A model generated the notes under the pieces. That model saw only the letters and a program-made list of their open reading frames with translations, did no database searches and was not told where the DNA came from. DNA of 64,000 nt from Mycobacterium sp. SVM_VP21. GTDB lineage: Bacteria; Actinomycetota; Actinomycetes; Mycobacteriales; Mycobacteriaceae. The stretch spans positions 2,356,001-2,420,000 of the forward strand of contig CP101406.1 of NCBI GenBank assembly GCA_024758765.1, given 5' to 3'. Of the stretch, positions 25,765 through 35,176 are shown one piece after another (the stretch's first letter is position 1; each line of letters begins with the position of its first letter). The position numbers and the translations under genes were made by a program.

Positions 25765-26562
25765 ATGACAACCAATGACGTGGTCATGGCGACCAGCGCA
25801 GCGGACTCGGCAGCCGTCGATGACATCCGATCTCGCTACGCGGAACTCCTCGGCCGCCAGGCCGCCCTGGGTGCAGCGTTGTTCACTGCGGTCGCCGGGC
25901 CGACCTTCGACGAGGCTCACCGGGCCGTGCAGGCGTCCATCGACCAGGCGGTACGACCCCACCTGCACGCCGCGGTGGGGCTGATCTTTCCCGCCGCGGC
26001 CGGCGTCGAGCGGTCGCGGCTACTGGTCGAAGGCCTGCTGGGTGACATCCAACTGATCGAGCAGGTGGCGGCGCGCATCGCCCACGGCACTGACCGGGTT
26101 CAGGTGGTCGCACACACCGAGGTCCTGCGCGTACTGCTGGAGGCAGCGCTGGGCAAGGTCGCCGACCTGTTGCTGCCCGCGCTTGCCCAGGCCAGCGGCG
26201 TCTCGCTGGCCGCGCTGGCCGCCCAACTGCCCGGCCTGGGTGACGTCGCCTCCGGGGCCGCTCCCATGGGCCAGCCCGGCCCCGCGACCCACGGGCCCCA
26301 CGACCACGCCGGGTGCGGCTGCGGCGAGGAGGACGACGAGATCCCCGAGCTCGACGTGCGAGAGGTTCCGCACGCCATCAGGCATGCGACGGTGTTCGGC
26401 GCTTTCGACGCGGTTCCGGTGGGCGGATCGATGCTGCTGGTAGCCCCGCACGACCCGATTCCGCTGCTTCGCCAGCTGACTGAGCGCAGTGGTGGCCGGC
26501 TGGCGGTCGGCTACGAGGAGCGTGGACCGGAGGCGTGGCGGTTGCGGCTGACCCGGGTCTGA
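25765..26562 (+). CDS. DUF2249-domain protein
   Basis: A 265-residue protein. The C-terminal 75 residues (ELDVREVPHAIRHATVFGAF ... GPEAWRLRLTRV) are a DUF2249 domain with the RxxxH-type front motif. The N-terminal 150 residues are helical and Ala-rich (RSRYAELLGRQAALGAALFT), perhaps a divergent hemerythrin-like or regulatory domain, but no iron-ligand pattern is clear. A His/Cys-rich linker HDHAGCGCGEEDDE suggests metal binding. ATG 25765 has GAGGGA upstream; a GTG at 25735 is possible. It opposes the dcw genes. DUF2249 proteins are often tied to nitrogen-oxide or low-oxygen metabolism; that role here is a guess. Confidence 0.75.
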   Translation: MTTNDVVMATSAADSAAVDDIRSRYAELLGRQAALGAALFTAVAGPTFDEAHRAVQASIDQAVRPHLHAAVGLIFPAAAGVERSRLLVEGLLGDIQLIEQVAARIAHGTDRVQVVAHTEVLRVLLEAALGKVADLLLPALAQASGVSLAALAAQLPGLGDVASGAAPMGQPGPATHGPHDHAGCGCGEEDDEIPELDVREVPHAIRHATVFGAFDAVPVGGSMLLVAPHDPIPLLRQLTERSGGRLAVGYEERGPEAWRLRLTRV

Positions 26563-26577
26563 CCCCCGCTCCTGAGC

Positions 26578-26868
26578 CTAGGCGGCGTGCTGCAGGGCCA
26601 GCTCCATCCCGACGAATGCGATCAGCAGCAGCACCATGATCGACAGATCGATGCGCACCGCCCCGATGGTCAACTGCGGGATGAGCCTTCGCAGCAGCTT
26701 CACCGGCGGATCGGTGATGCTCATGATCAGTTCCAGGATCACCACGGTGGCACCCGTCGGGTGCCAGTCACGACTGAAGGAGCGGATGAATTCGATGACG
26801 ATTCGGGCGATCAGCAACAGCCAGAAGACAAATAGCGCGATACCAAGAATCGTGAAGAACAACGCCAA
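26578..26868 (-). CDS. yggT: YggT-family membrane protein
   Basis: A 96-residue protein with two long membrane segments (about 3-27 and 70-93) and the YggT motif DPPVKLLRRLIP between them. The first usable start is TTG 26868 with AAGG upstream. YggT genes lie between sepF and wag31 in mycobacteria and affect envelope growth or osmotic tolerance in some bacteria; the precise role is unknown. It is 70 bases downstream of sepF and probably on the same transcript. Confidence 0.88.
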   Translation of the reverse strand: MALFFTILGIALFVFWLLLIARIVIEFIRSFSRDWHPTGATVVILELIMSITDPPVKLLRRLIPQLTIGAVRIDLSIMVLLLIAFVGMELALQHAA

Positions 26869-26938
26869 CGGAATGCGACCTTACTGACGAGGGTGGACCC
26901 GCATCAGCAGTGCTGACCGGCTCGACTGCTGTTCCAGC

Positions 26939-27601
26939 CTACCGATAGGCGTAGAAGCCGGTCTCGGCGATGCGGCGACGCTCCTCCGGAGACACGTCGA
27001 CATCGGCCGGAGACAGCAGAAACACCTTGGTCGCGACCTTGTCGAAGGAGCCACGCAGGGCGAAGGCGAGACCTGCCGCAAAGTCGACCAGCCGCTTGGC
27101 GTCGGCGTTGTCCATCGACACCAGGTCCATGATCACCGGGGTGCCGTCGCGGAACCGCTCGCCGATGGTGCGGGCCTCGCTGTAGTCCTTTGGCCGCAGC
27201 GTGGTGATCTTCGACAGCGGGCTGCTCTCGTCGAACATCTGCGCCATCCGGCGCGGCTCCATCGCCAGGGCGCCGCGGGTCGAGCCGCGCAGCGAGGAGA
27301 ATCGGCGCTCGAAGTCGCGGGGACGGTCGAACTCACGCGCCCGGTAGCGGGGGTCGTCCTCGTAGCCGCCGCCCCGGTAGCCGGCGGGCGCGTCGTCGTA
27401 GTCGCGGTCCTCGAAGCGGTCGTCGTAGCGGCTATCCGAGCGGCCGCCGACGCGGTCGAAGACGTCCTCGCCGAACCGCTCTGCCCGAGGTGCGTAGTCA
27501 CGCGACCCGGCGCGGTCATCGCCGTCGTCGTAGTAGTCGTCGTCGTAGTCCTCCATAGGAGCCATCCCGAAGTAGGCCTTGACCTTGTGGAGTGTGCTCA
27601 T
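26939..27601 (-). CDS. sepF: Cell-division protein SepF
   Basis: A 220-residue protein that links FtsZ polymers to the membrane. The N-terminal amphipathic segment [13 protein letters not shown] is followed by a disordered Asp/Arg/Tyr-rich linker (about 18-110) and the conserved SepF domain (about 120-210; [20 protein letters not shown], then [16 protein letters not shown]). Actinobacteria lack FtsA, so SepF is the main anchor. In M. tuberculosis a YggS-type gene lies upstream, between sepF and pgeF; here only 156 bases separate them. Confidence 0.95.
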   Translation of the reverse strand: MSTLHKVKAYFGMAPMEDYDDDYYDDGDDRAGSRDYAPRAERFGEDVFDRVGGRSDSRYDDRFEDRDYDDAPAGYRGGGYEDDPRYRAREFDRPRDFERRFSSLRGSTRGALAMEPRRMAQMFDESSPLSKITTLRPKDYSEARTIGERFRDGTPVIMDLVSMDNADAKRLVDFAAGLAFALRGSFDKVATKVFLLSPADVDVSPEERRRIAETGFYAYR

Positions 27602-27757
27602 CCTTTAGACCCTTCTAGGCTGATGACTGTGATGAAGGTGTGACTGAAGTGACTAATAACGGTGACGGTAACGGCAGCGAGCGGGTTGGCGCGGCACCGA
27701 CACGCGGACAGCTCCCACCGGTTTCATCCACCCCCTCCAGCGACCTCTACCGTGCAC
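27602..27757. other. Short gap where a YggS-type gene is expected
   Basis: The 156 bases between sepF and pgeF hold no frame resembling the roughly 250-residue YggS PLP-binding protein normally found here in mycobacteria. No remnant was recognised. This is either a deletion or a lineage-specific loss. Confidence 0.5.
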
Positions 27758-28465
27758 TCATTCCAGCCACACCAGGGACGCCAGCCGGCCGGTGAGTCCG
27801 TCGCGACGGTGACTGAACAGTTTCGCATCCGCCGCCGTACAACGCGGGTCCGCGTCGATGGACTCCACGCCCAATCCCCTTAGCTGACGCGCGATTCCGG
27901 CCCGCAGGTCCAGCCCGACAGTGCCCGCCGACGTGACGGTGCGACTGCCCGGCAGCGCCGCCTCGACCTCGTCGGCCAGCTCTGCCGGCACCTCGTAGTG
28001 CAGCCCACTGACGGCCGGGCCCAGCAAAACCGAAACGTCGCCGGCTCGCGCCCCTGCCGCCAGCATGAACTCGAGCGCGCGAGCGACCACACCGTGCTGC
28101 GCCCCGACCCGGCCGGCATGGACTGCGGCGACCACGCCGGCCCGGGCGTCGGCCATCAGCACCGGAACGCAGTCGGCGGTCACCACCGCCATCGCCAGCC
28201 GGGGCACGCCTGTGACCAGAGCATCGGTGGCGTCGATCGGGGTATCACGCGGCCCGTCGACGACCACCACGTGATCGCCGTGAACCTGGTTCATCCACAC
28301 CAGCCGATCGGGACCGAGGCCGGTGGCCTTGGCCAGCCGCGCGCGATTGGTCGCCACCGCAGCCGGGTCGTCACCGACGTGGTCGCCGAGGTTGAAGCTG
28401 TCGAACGGAGCCTTCGACACGCCACCGGAGCGGGTGGTTGTCACCCGCCGGATGCGAAATGTCAT
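27758..28465 (-). CDS. pgeF: Laccase-domain protein (purine nucleoside/peptidoglycan editing factor family)
   Basis: A 235-residue YfiH/PgeF family protein. The copper/zinc-ligand pattern includes NQVHGDHVVVV (about 69-79), TADCVPVLM (about 107-115) and AAVHAGRVG (about 123-131). Family members act as purine nucleoside phosphorylase/deaminase or remove wrong amino acids from peptidoglycan precursors; which applies here is not known. ATG 28465 gives the usual N-terminus (MTFRIRRVTT); an upstream extension would cross into ftsZ. It follows ftsZ by 10 bases. Confidence 0.9.
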   Translation of the reverse strand: MTFRIRRVTTTRSGGVSKAPFDSFNLGDHVGDDPAAVATNRARLAKATGLGPDRLVWMNQVHGDHVVVVDGPRDTPIDATDALVTGVPRLAMAVVTADCVPVLMADARAGVVAAVHAGRVGAQHGVVARALEFMLAAGARAGDVSVLLGPAVSGLHYEVPAELADEVEAALPGSRTVTSAGTVGLDLRAGIARQLRGLGVESIDADPRCTAADAKLFSHRRDGLTGRLASLVWLE

Positions 28466-28475
28466 GGGGTAAAGG

Positions 28476-29639
28476 CTAGTGCCGCATGAACGGCGGCACG
28501 TCGACGTCGTCGTCATCGCAGCCGTCGTCACCGTTGCGTCCGCCGACGCTGACCGTCGCACCGTTGGTGGGAGCCGGCACACTGACCGCATCCACCGGGT
28601 CGAACAATGATGTGGTGACCTTCCCGGCCTGACCGGGCGCCATCGCGTGCCGGGCCGCACCGGACGCGCCGGTCACCGGCTTGCGTCCGGAGCCTGCCGA
28701 GTCGAAGCCGGCCGCGATCACGGTCACCCGGACCTCGTCGCCGAGGGAGTCGTCGATCACGGTGCCGAAGATGATGTTGGCCTCGGGGTGCGCGGCGTCC
28801 TGAACCAGCGATGCCGCCTCGTTGATCTCGAACAACCCCAGGTCGCTGCCGCCGGCGACCGACATCAGCACGCCCTGGGCGCCCTCCATCGAGGCCTCCA
28901 GCAGCGGCGAGTTGATCGCGATCTCGGCGGCCTTGAGCGCGCGGCCGTCGCCGCGGGCCGATCCGATGCCCATCAGCGCGGTGCCGGCGCCGCTCATGAT
29001 GCCCTTGACGTCGGCGAAGTCGACGTTGATGAGGCCGGGGGTGGTGATCAGGTCGGTGATGCCCTGGACACCGTTGAGCAACACCTCGTCGGCGCTGCGG
29101 AACGCGTCCATCAGCGAGACCTGGGCGTCGCCCATCTGCAGCAGTCGGTCGTTGGGGATCACGATCAGGGTGTCGCAACTCTCGCGCAGCGCACCGATGC
29201 CGTTCTCGGCCTGGTTGCTGCGCCGCTTGCCCTCGAAGGAGAACGGCCGGGTGACCACACCGACGGTCAGCGCGCCGAGCTTGCGCGCGATGGTCGCGAC
29301 CACCGGTGCGCCGCCGGTGCCGGTGCCGCCGCCCTCCCCGGCGGTGACGAACACCATGTCGGCGCCGCGCAGCAGCTCCTCGATCTCGTCCTTGGCGTCT
29401 TCGGCGGCGCGGCGGCCCACTTCGGGGTCGGCGCCGGCACCGAGGCCGCGCGTGGAGTCACGGCCGACGTCGAGCTTGACGTCGGCGTCGCTCATCAGCA
29501 ATGCCTGCGCGTCGGTGTTGATCGCGATGAACTCGACGCCCTTGAGCCCCTGCTCGATCATCCGGTTGACGGCGTTGACGCCGCCACCACCGATACCCAC
29601 GACTTTGATGACGGCCAGATAGTTGTGCGGTGGGGTCAT
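28476..29639 (-). CDS. ftsZ: Cell-division protein FtsZ
   Basis: A 387-residue tubulin homologue forming the Z-ring. It begins [20 protein letters not shown]; the tubulin signature [11 protein letters not shown] lies near 103-113, and the T7-loop region has [11 protein letters not shown]. The C-terminal tail [10 protein letters not shown] binds partner proteins such as FtsW and SepF. ATG 29639 is preceded by GGGAGGAAGA at good spacing; an in-frame extension upstream is not supported. Its own promoter region lies in the 304-bp gap to ftsQ. Confidence 0.97.
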   Translation of the reverse strand: MTPPHNYLAVIKVVGIGGGGVNAVNRMIEQGLKGVEFIAINTDAQALLMSDADVKLDVGRDSTRGLGAGADPEVGRRAAEDAKDEIEELLRGADMVFVTAGEGGGTGTGGAPVVATIARKLGALTVGVVTRPFSFEGKRRSNQAENGIGALRESCDTLIVIPNDRLLQMGDAQVSLMDAFRSADEVLLNGVQGITDLITTPGLINVDFADVKGIMSGAGTALMGIGSARGDGRALKAAEIAINSPLLEASMEGAQGVLMSVAGGSDLGLFEINEAASLVQDAAHPEANIIFGTVIDDSLGDEVRVTVIAAGFDSAGSGRKPVTGASGAARHAMAPGQAGKVTTSLFDPVDAVSVPAPTNGATVSVGGRNGDDGCDDDDVDVPPFMRH

Positions 29640-29727
29640 CGTTCGTCTTCCTCCCTGGTGGGATTGGAGTCCTCTCTCGGGCCGGGGTTTGGCGCGGAAC
29701 TCCCCGATTCTGTCTTCAACAAAACCC

Positions 29728-29760
29728 TCAACCTCAACCAAAGGCTTAGAGTTATGTCAA
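29728..29760 (-). promoter_or_regulatory. ftsZ: Candidate ftsZ promoter region
   Basis: The minus strand reads TTGACATAACTCTAAG and then a TTGAGGTTGAGG repeat about 95-120 bases before the ftsZ ATG. TTGACA is a good -35; the matching -10 is unclear. A very similar block is recalled before ftsZ in other mycobacteria, which supports function. Confidence 0.4.
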
Positions 29761-29862
29761 GTTGTTCCGCGCAACCGCCACACTAGGGCCGCCTGCGCCG
29801 TCATCGGCGCCGACGCGCCGAGACGCGTCCGGCGAATTTTCCTGCACTTCTCTACCGGCCGC

Positions 29863-29941
29863 CGCCCCTCGCCGAGCGCCAGTCTCCCGACACCCTCACG
29901 GCGTGTCGCGTCGTGAGATTGGCGCTCGGCGCTGAGGGGCG
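29863..29941. repeat. Large imperfect hairpin at the ftsQ end
   Basis: CGCCCCTCGCCGAGCGCCA plus GTCTC (29863-29886) pairs with 29915-29941 with one mismatch and a 3-base bulge, about 24 bp in all. The loop has a further GACAC/GTGTC pair. There is no T-run. It could act as an attenuator or RNA-processing site between ftsQ and ftsZ. Confidence 0.7.
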
Positions 29942-29943
29942 AG

Positions 29944-30957
29944 CTACCGGACGGTGGGCAGGTCCGGGCTCGACACGTCATAGGTGTGGCCGGGCTGGGT
30001 CAACAACGCCGCCAGCTTCTGGGCCTTCTCCGCCGTGCGGTCGGTGTTGCCCCAGACCACCACCCGGCCGTCGGCCAGCGTCAGCGTGATCGACGCCACC
30101 GACGGCGCGGCCACCCGGCTGATCTGGCCGGCTACCTCGGGCGCCAGCGAGGTCATCACCTGCAGGGCGGCCAGGGTGGACGGGTCCGCCGGGCCGGGAT
30201 TGTCCACATCGAAGAACGGCAGCATTCTCGGCGGCGCGCCGGTCGCGAAGTCGACGCCGTCCCGGTCGAACAGGTGCGGGCCGTCCGGAAAGTCCTTGTA
30301 GACCACTGGGACCCGCTCGACCACCGCGATCCCCAGCACCGAGGGGTACTGCCGCTGCACCCGGGTGCTGGCCACCCGTCGGATCGCCGCGACCCGGTCG
30401 GCCACACTGCCGGTGTCGATCTGCAGCAACGGCGTTCCCAGCTGCACCCGCGCCACGTCCAGCACTTCCTCACGGGTCACCGTCGCGATGCCGGTGACCT
30501 CGATCTCGCGCACCGACATCAGCGGGGTGAAATACAAGATGAGCCCGAGCCCGACGACGAGCACCGCCGTCAGGAAAACCGCCAGCGCCATCTTCAGACC
30601 CCGAATGGTGCCGCGGGGAACGCCTTTGGCCGGTTCGGCAGAACCCGTTCGCAGTCGCCGCTTGGCCTCCCGACGGGCCTGTTCGATCGCCTCGGCACGC
30701 GCCTGCGCGGCGCGCCGCTCGGCGCGTTCTCGGCGGGCCCGGCGCCGCGGTCCCTCCGCTTCGGCGGGCTCGTCGGCAGCTTCAGCCTCTTCTTCGTCCG
30801 CGGCGACTGCGCCGACCTCGCCCTGCGGGACAACGTCCGGGTCCGCTTCGGTGGCTTCGGTGGCTTCGGCTTCTTGCGATGCTTCGCTTTCGGGGACGTC
30901 CGCGGCGCCGTCCGGATCCTCCGGTGGAACCGCCGGGGTTTCGGGCGGCACGCTCAC
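29944..30957 (-). CDS. ftsQ: Cell-division protein FtsQ
   Basis: A 337-residue divisome scaffold. A long acidic and then basic cytoplasmic N-terminus (about 1-125; many Glu/Ala, then [19 protein letters not shown]) precedes one membrane segment (about 128-150), the POTRA domain (about 152-222; [20 protein letters not shown]) and the beta domain. The GTG start overlaps the murC stop by four bases. It bridges FtsL/FtsB-type proteins and FtsW/PbpB in the periplasm. Confidence 0.95.
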   Translation of the reverse strand: MSVPPETPAVPPEDPDGAADVPESEASQEAEATEATEADPDVVPQGEVGAVAADEEEAEAADEPAEAEGPRRRARRERAERRAAQARAEAIEQARREAKRRLRTGSAEPAKGVPRGTIRGLKMALAVFLTAVLVVGLGLILYFTPLMSVREIEVTGIATVTREEVLDVARVQLGTPLLQIDTGSVADRVAAIRRVASTRVQRQYPSVLGIAVVERVPVVYKDFPDGPHLFDRDGVDFATGAPPRMLPFFDVDNPGPADPSTLAALQVMTSLAPEVAGQISRVAAPSVASITLTLADGRVVVWGNTDRTAEKAQKLAALLTQPGHTYDVSSPDLPTVR

Positions 30958-32438
30958 AGCACGCCCGGGCTGCCGGGAGGGATTCGATCGGTGCGCGCCC
31001 GCAGCGCGGTGACGATCTCCGGGCCCAGCATGGTGACGTCGCCGGCTCCCATCGTGATGATCACGTCACCCGGACCGGCAGCCGCGGCCACCGCCTCGGG
31101 CACCGCGGAGAAGTCGGGCAGGTAATGCACCGGCACACTGACATGTTCGGCGACGCTGGCGCCGCTCACCCCCGGCAACGGCTGCTCGCGCGCACCGTAG
31201 ACATCCAGGACGAAGACCTCGTCGGCGCCGTCCAGCGACCGGCCGAACTCGCCGGCGAACTCCTTTGTCCGCGAATACAGATGCGGTTGGAACACCACCA
31301 GGCTGCGCCCGGTTCCGCACTCGTCCAGCAGGGCGCGGACCGCGGTCAGCGTCGCGGCGATCTCGGTCGGATGGTGCGCGTAGTCGTCGAAGACCCGAAC
31401 CGATCCCGTGACGCCTGCCGACCCGACCAGCTCGAATCGGCGGCGCACCCCGTCGAACCCGGCGAGGCCGTCGAGCACCGCATCCAATGGTGCGCCGACC
31501 TCGACCGCCGCCAGCAGTGCGCCCAGCGCGTTGAGGGCCATGTGGCGTCCGGGCACCGACAGGCGCATCGCCCTGCGCTCGCCCGTTCCGGCCAGCACGA
31601 TCTCGGCGACCGCCCCGGTCCCCCGCTGCTCCCAACTGACCAGCTCGCCGTCCAGCGCCGCCATGCCGGGGCCTTCGGTGCCGTAGCGCAGGACCCGGAT
31701 GCCCTGTGCCGCAGTGCGATCGGCCAACTCGGCGCCGCCGGGGTCATCGACGCACACCACAACTGCCCCGCCCGGCGCGATGCGCTCGACGAACGCGTCG
31801 AACACCTGCGTGTAGGCCTCGGCACTGCCGAAGAAGTCGAGGTGGTCCGCCTCGATGTTGGTCACCACCGCGACGTTGGGGGTGTACTCCAACAACGAGC
31901 CGTCGCTCTCGTCGGCCTCGGCGACGAACAACGGCCCGCTGCCGTGATGGGCATTGGTGCCGGCCTCTGCACCGGCAGAACCCAATTCGCCGCCGACCGC
32001 GAACGACGGATCCAGCCCACAGTGTTGCAGCGCGACCACCAGCATCGATGTCGTGGTCGTCTTGCCGTGGGTGCCGGTGACCATCAGCGTGGTGCGCCCG
32101 GCCATCAGCTTCGCCAGCACCGCCGGTCGCAACACCACCGGGATGCCGCGACGACGGGCCTCGACGAGCTCGGGGTTGGTCTTGGGAATCGCCGCGTGGG
32201 TGGTGACCACCGCGGTGACCCCGCCGGGCAGCAGATCCAGGGCCGACGCGTCGTGACCGATGCGCACCTGCGCGCCGCGGGCCCGCAGCGCATGAATCCC
32301 GCGGGACTCCTTGGCATCCGAGCCCGAGACGAGCCCCCCGCGGTCCAGCAGGATGCGGGCGATGCCGGACATGCCCGCTCCCCCGATGCCGACCATGTGC
32401 ACCCGACTCAGCTCCGGCGGCAGTTGCGAGGAGCTCAT
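30954..32438 (-). CDS. murC: UDP-N-acetylmuramate-L-alanine ligase MurC
   Basis: A 494-residue Mur ligase adding L-Ala to UDP-MurNAc. The N-terminal UDP-binding motif is [18 protein letters not shown] (about 18-35), the ATP loop [11 protein letters not shown] (about 123-133) and the later signature [10 protein letters not shown]. The start ([17 protein letters not shown]) overlaps the stop of an 18-residue mini-ORF (32435-32491) that repeats the end of murG. The stop overlaps ftsQ. Confidence 0.97.
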   Translation of the reverse strand: MSSSQLPPELSRVHMVGIGGAGMSGIARILLDRGGLVSGSDAKESRGIHALRARGAQVRIGHDASALDLLPGGVTAVVTTHAAIPKTNPELVEARRRGIPVVLRPAVLAKLMAGRTTLMVTGTHGKTTTTSMLVVALQHCGLDPSFAVGGELGSAGAEAGTNAHHGSGPLFVAEADESDGSLLEYTPNVAVVTNIEADHLDFFGSAEAYTQVFDAFVERIAPGGAVVVCVDDPGGAELADRTAAQGIRVLRYGTEGPGMAALDGELVSWEQRGTGAVAEIVLAGTGERRAMRLSVPGRHMALNALGALLAAVEVGAPLDAVLDGLAGFDGVRRRFELVGSAGVTGSVRVFDDYAHHPTEIAATLTAVRALLDECGTGRSLVVFQPHLYSRTKEFAGEFGRSLDGADEVFVLDVYGAREQPLPGVSGASVAEHVSVPVHYLPDFSAVPEAVAAAAGPGDVIITMGAGDVTMLGPEIVTALRARTDRIPPGSPGVL

Positions 32439-32491
32439 GCGCCACTCCTCGATCGCCGGGCGCTCGCGACATCCAGCGCGACCCTGCTCAT
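32435..32491 (-). CDS. Mini-ORF from duplicated murG tail, coupled to murC
   Basis: ATG 32491 opens an 18-codon frame ([18 protein letters not shown]) whose stop overlaps the murC ATG (ATGA). Its 5' part, at about 32462-32484, is a 22/23 match to the last codons of murG (32521-32543; VALEVASA). It begins six bases after the murG stop. It probably serves, if translated, to pass ribosomes from murG to murC. No protein function is expected. Confidence 0.4.
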   Translation of the reverse strand: MSRVALDVASARRSRSGA

Positions 32492-32496
32492 GCCGC

Positions 32497-33642
32497 TCAC
32501 TGGCCGCCCCTCGCTGCGCTCGCGACTTCCAGCGCGACGGAAGCCACCCGTCGCGCCGCCTCCGGGTGCCCGGCCAGCACCGCGGCGCTGGTCATCGCGG
32601 TCAGCCGCGCGGTGTCCGTGAGCAGCCCGGCGACGGTGTCGGCCACGAAATCCGGGGTCAGCGAGGCGTCGTCGACCAGGATTCCGCCCCCGGCGTTGAC
32701 CACCGGAAGCGCGTTGAGGCGCTGTTCGCCGTTGCCGATCGGCAACGGCACGTACACCGCGGGCAGCCCGACCGCCGACACTTCGGCAACCGTCATCGCC
32801 CCGGAGCGGCAGATCGCCAGGTCCGCAGCCGCGTACGCCAGGTCCATCCGGTCCAGATAGGGCACCGCGACGTAGGGCGGCTCACCCGCGCCGGCCGCCG
32901 GCAGGTCCAGGGTGTTCTTCGGTCCGTGCGCGTGCAACACCGAAACGCCGGCAGCGGCAAGATGTTTGGCTGCCCCCGCCACGGCCTGGTTGATCGAGCG
33001 GGCACCCTGCGAGCCGCCGAAGACCAGCAGCACCTTAGCGTCGTCGGCGAAGCCGAACTCGGCTCGGGCTGCCGCACGCAGCGCAGCCCGGTCCAAGGTG
33101 GTGATCGCCGCCCGCACCGGCACCCCGACCACTTCGGGGTGGGCCAGACCGCAATCAGGAACGGCCGACAGCACTCGCTGCGCGCCCCGGGCGCCGACCC
33201 GATTGGCCAGGCCGGCTCGAGCGTTGGCCTCGTGAATCACCACCGGCACCCGGTTGGCGCCGAGACCGCGCGCGGCCAGATATGCCGGCAGCGCCACGTA
33301 TCCGCCGAAGCCGATCACCACGTCGGCCTGCACGTCGCGCAGCACCGCCCGGGTCTCCCGGACAGCGCGCAGCACCCGCAGCGGCAGCCGGGCCAGATCG
33401 GCGTTGAACTTGCGGGGCAACGGCACCGGGGTGATCAACTCCAGGTCGTAACCGCGGGCCGGCACCAGCCGAGTCTCCAGACCTCGGGCGGTGCCCAATG
33501 CGGTGATCCGGACGTCGGCGTCCAGTGCACGGAGCGCGTCGGCGACCGCCATCGCAGGTTCGACGTGGCCGGCAGTGCCCCCGCCTGCGAGGACTACCGA
33601 TAACGACGCACCGCGGTCCGATGAGATGACCGAGTCGTTCAC
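32497..33642 (-). CDS. murG: Lipid II synthase MurG (GlcNAc transferase)
   Basis: A 381-residue GT28 enzyme that adds GlcNAc to lipid I on the inner membrane face. The lipid/membrane-binding N-terminal motif [18 protein letters not shown] is near 17-34, a second G loop [16 protein letters not shown] follows, and the UDP-GlcNAc site includes [13 protein letters not shown] and [23 protein letters not shown] 33642 overlaps the end region of ftsW with GGGGA just upstream. A longer frame to 33882 lies within ftsW and is rejected. Confidence 0.96.
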   Translation of the reverse strand: MNDSVISSDRGASLSVVLAGGGTAGHVEPAMAVADALRALDADVRITALGTARGLETRLVPARGYDLELITPVPLPRKFNADLARLPLRVLRAVRETRAVLRDVQADVVIGFGGYVALPAYLAARGLGANRVPVVIHEANARAGLANRVGARGAQRVLSAVPDCGLAHPEVVGVPVRAAITTLDRAALRAAARAEFGFADDAKVLLVFGGSQGARSINQAVAGAAKHLAAAGVSVLHAHGPKNTLDLPAAGAGEPPYVAVPYLDRMDLAYAAADLAICRSGAMTVAEVSAVGLPAVYVPLPIGNGEQRLNALPVVNAGGGILVDDASLTPDFVADTVAGLLTDTARLTAMTSAAVLAGHPEAARRVASVALEVASAARGGQ

Positions 33643-33646
33643 TCCC

Positions 33647-35176
33647 CTATCGCTGACCTTCCAATGCGCGTACACGTCCGCCAGTCGGACGCGCCCCGGC
33701 GTGGCGCCGGCCGCCTCCATTTTGCCCTGCGCGCCCGGCGCCTCGACCGGCTGCCCGTGCCGGAGCCTGCGCTGCGGCACGCTGCCGACCCGAGCGGGCC
33801 GGAGCCTGTCGGGTCGTCTGGGCTGTTCGTGGCCGTGCGGCCGGCTGCGGACGCGAGCGCAGGCGGTCGCGCAGGGCCTCAAGACGGGTCGGCGAGTACG
33901 GCTCGGGCAGCGGCAGTCGCAGGATCCGGTTCATTCGGTCGTCCTGGCCGGCGCGCAGCGCCGCCACCGCCTCCGGTTCGTGCCGGGCCGCGTTCGCCAT
34001 GATGCCAACCATGAACAGCGTTGTCGCCGTGGAGGTTCCGCCCGCAGAAATGAGCGGCAGCTGGATTCCGGTGACGGGCAACAGCCCGATCACATAGCCG
34101 ACGTTGATGAACGACTGGCCGATCACCCACATCGTGGTGGCCGCCGTCAACAGCCGCAAGAACGGGTCCGCGGACCGCTTCGCGATCCGCATGCCGGTGT
34201 AAGCGAACAGCCCGAACAGCGCCAGCAGCCCGAACCCGCCGATGAAGCCGAGCTCCTCGCCGATGATGGCGAAGATGAAGTCGTTGTGCGCGTTGGGCAG
34301 GTAGTTCCATTTCGCGGTGCCCTGCCCCAGACCGTCGCCGAAGATCCCTCCGTTGGCCAGCGCGAACTTCGCCTGTCGCGCCTGGTAACCGGCGCCCTGC
34401 AGGTCGGCGTCGGGGTCCAGCCAGGACCGCACCCGGTCGGAGCGGTAGCCCTCGGTCACCGCCATGATCGCGGCGGCGGCGACGATGGCCGTCAGCGAAG
34501 TGAGGAACACCCGCAACGGCAGACCGGCGTACCACAACAGCGACAGCAGGATGATGCCCAGCGAGACCGTCTGCCCCAGGTCGGGCTGGGCGACGATCAG
34601 CACCAGCGCGACCACGGCGGCCGGCACCAGCGGGACCAGCATCTCGCCCAGCGTCGCCCGCTCCATGCGCCGGCTCGCCAACAGGTGTGCGCCCCAGATG
34701 ACGAAGGCGATCTTGGCCAGCTCGGAGGGCTGCATGGAGAAACCGGCGACGACGAACCAGCCGCGGGAGCCGTTGGAGAGCGTGCCGATGCCCGGGATCA
34801 GCACCAGCACCAGCAGCACGATGGTGAACGCGAAACCGGCAAAAGCCATGCGACGCATGAACCGGACCGGCATCCGCAACGCCACGTAGCAGCCGACCAG
34901 CCCGATCACGGTCCACAGCACCTGCTTGCCGAAGATCCGCCACGCGGACCCGTCGGTGCCGTAGGACTCCACCCCGGAGGCCGACAGCACCATGATCAGG
35001 CCGAGCGTGGTCAGCAGCGCGGCCACGGCCACGATCAGATGGAACGACGTCATCGGCCGGCCCAGCCAGGCGCCGAACCGGGTGCGCGGCTCGGCCTTGA
35101 CTGCCTTGTCCGGTGTTTCGGTGGAGGCGTCTGGGGCCCCGGCATCCCGCCGCAGCCGGGCCAGGATGCCGATCAC
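33647..35176 (-). CDS. ftsW: Peptidoglycan glycosyltransferase FtsW (SEDS)
   Basis: A 509-residue SEDS protein with about ten membrane segments (about 45-420). The conserved periplasmic region [20 protein letters not shown] contains the catalytic-type motif seen in FtsW/Rod[18 protein letters not shown] is the FtsW signature. A long basic, Ala/Arg/Gln-rich cytoplasmic C-terminus (about 425-509) may bind FtsZ. The GTG start overlaps the murD stop (GTGA). It polymerises lipid II together with PbpB. Confidence 0.96.
   Translation of the reverse strand: MIGILARLRRDAGAPDASTETPDKAVKAEPRTRFGAWLGRPMTSFHLIVAVAALLTTLGLIMVLSASGVESYGTDGSAWRIFGKQVLWTVIGLVGCYVALRMPVRFMRRMAFAGFAFTIVLLVLVLIPGIGTLSNGSRGWFVVAGFSMQPSELAKIAFVIWGAHLLASRRMERATLGEMLVPLVPAAVVALVLIVAQPDLGQTVSLGIILLSLLWYAGLPLRVFLTSLTAIVAAAAIMAVTEGYRSDRVRSWLDPDADLQGAGYQARQAKFALANGGIFGDGLGQGTAKWNYLPNAHNDFIFAIIGEELGFIGGFGLLALFGLFAYTGMRIAKRSADPFLRLLTAATTMWVIGQSFINVGYVIGLLPVTGIQLPLISAGGTSTATTLFMVGIMANAARHEPEAVAALRAGQDDRMNRILRLPLPEPYSPTRLEALRDRLRSRPQPAARPRTAQTTRQAPARSGRQRAAAQAPARAAGRGAGRAGQNGGGRRHAGARPTGGRVRALEGQR

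Larger units (their letters stand above)
29640..29943 (-). other. ftsQ-ftsZ intergenic leader
   Basis: This is the only large gap inside the mur/fts run. It contains a putative ftsZ promoter block near 29728-29760 (minus strand TTGACATAACTCTAAG), the ftsZ ribosome site, and a large imperfect hairpin at 29863-29941 next to the ftsQ stop. Confidence 0.6.

Noticed and set aside
30879..32621. Long plus-strand frame opposite murC/ftsQ
   Set aside because: Composition is typical of antisense readings in GC-rich DNA; murC and ftsQ on the minus strand are fully supported.
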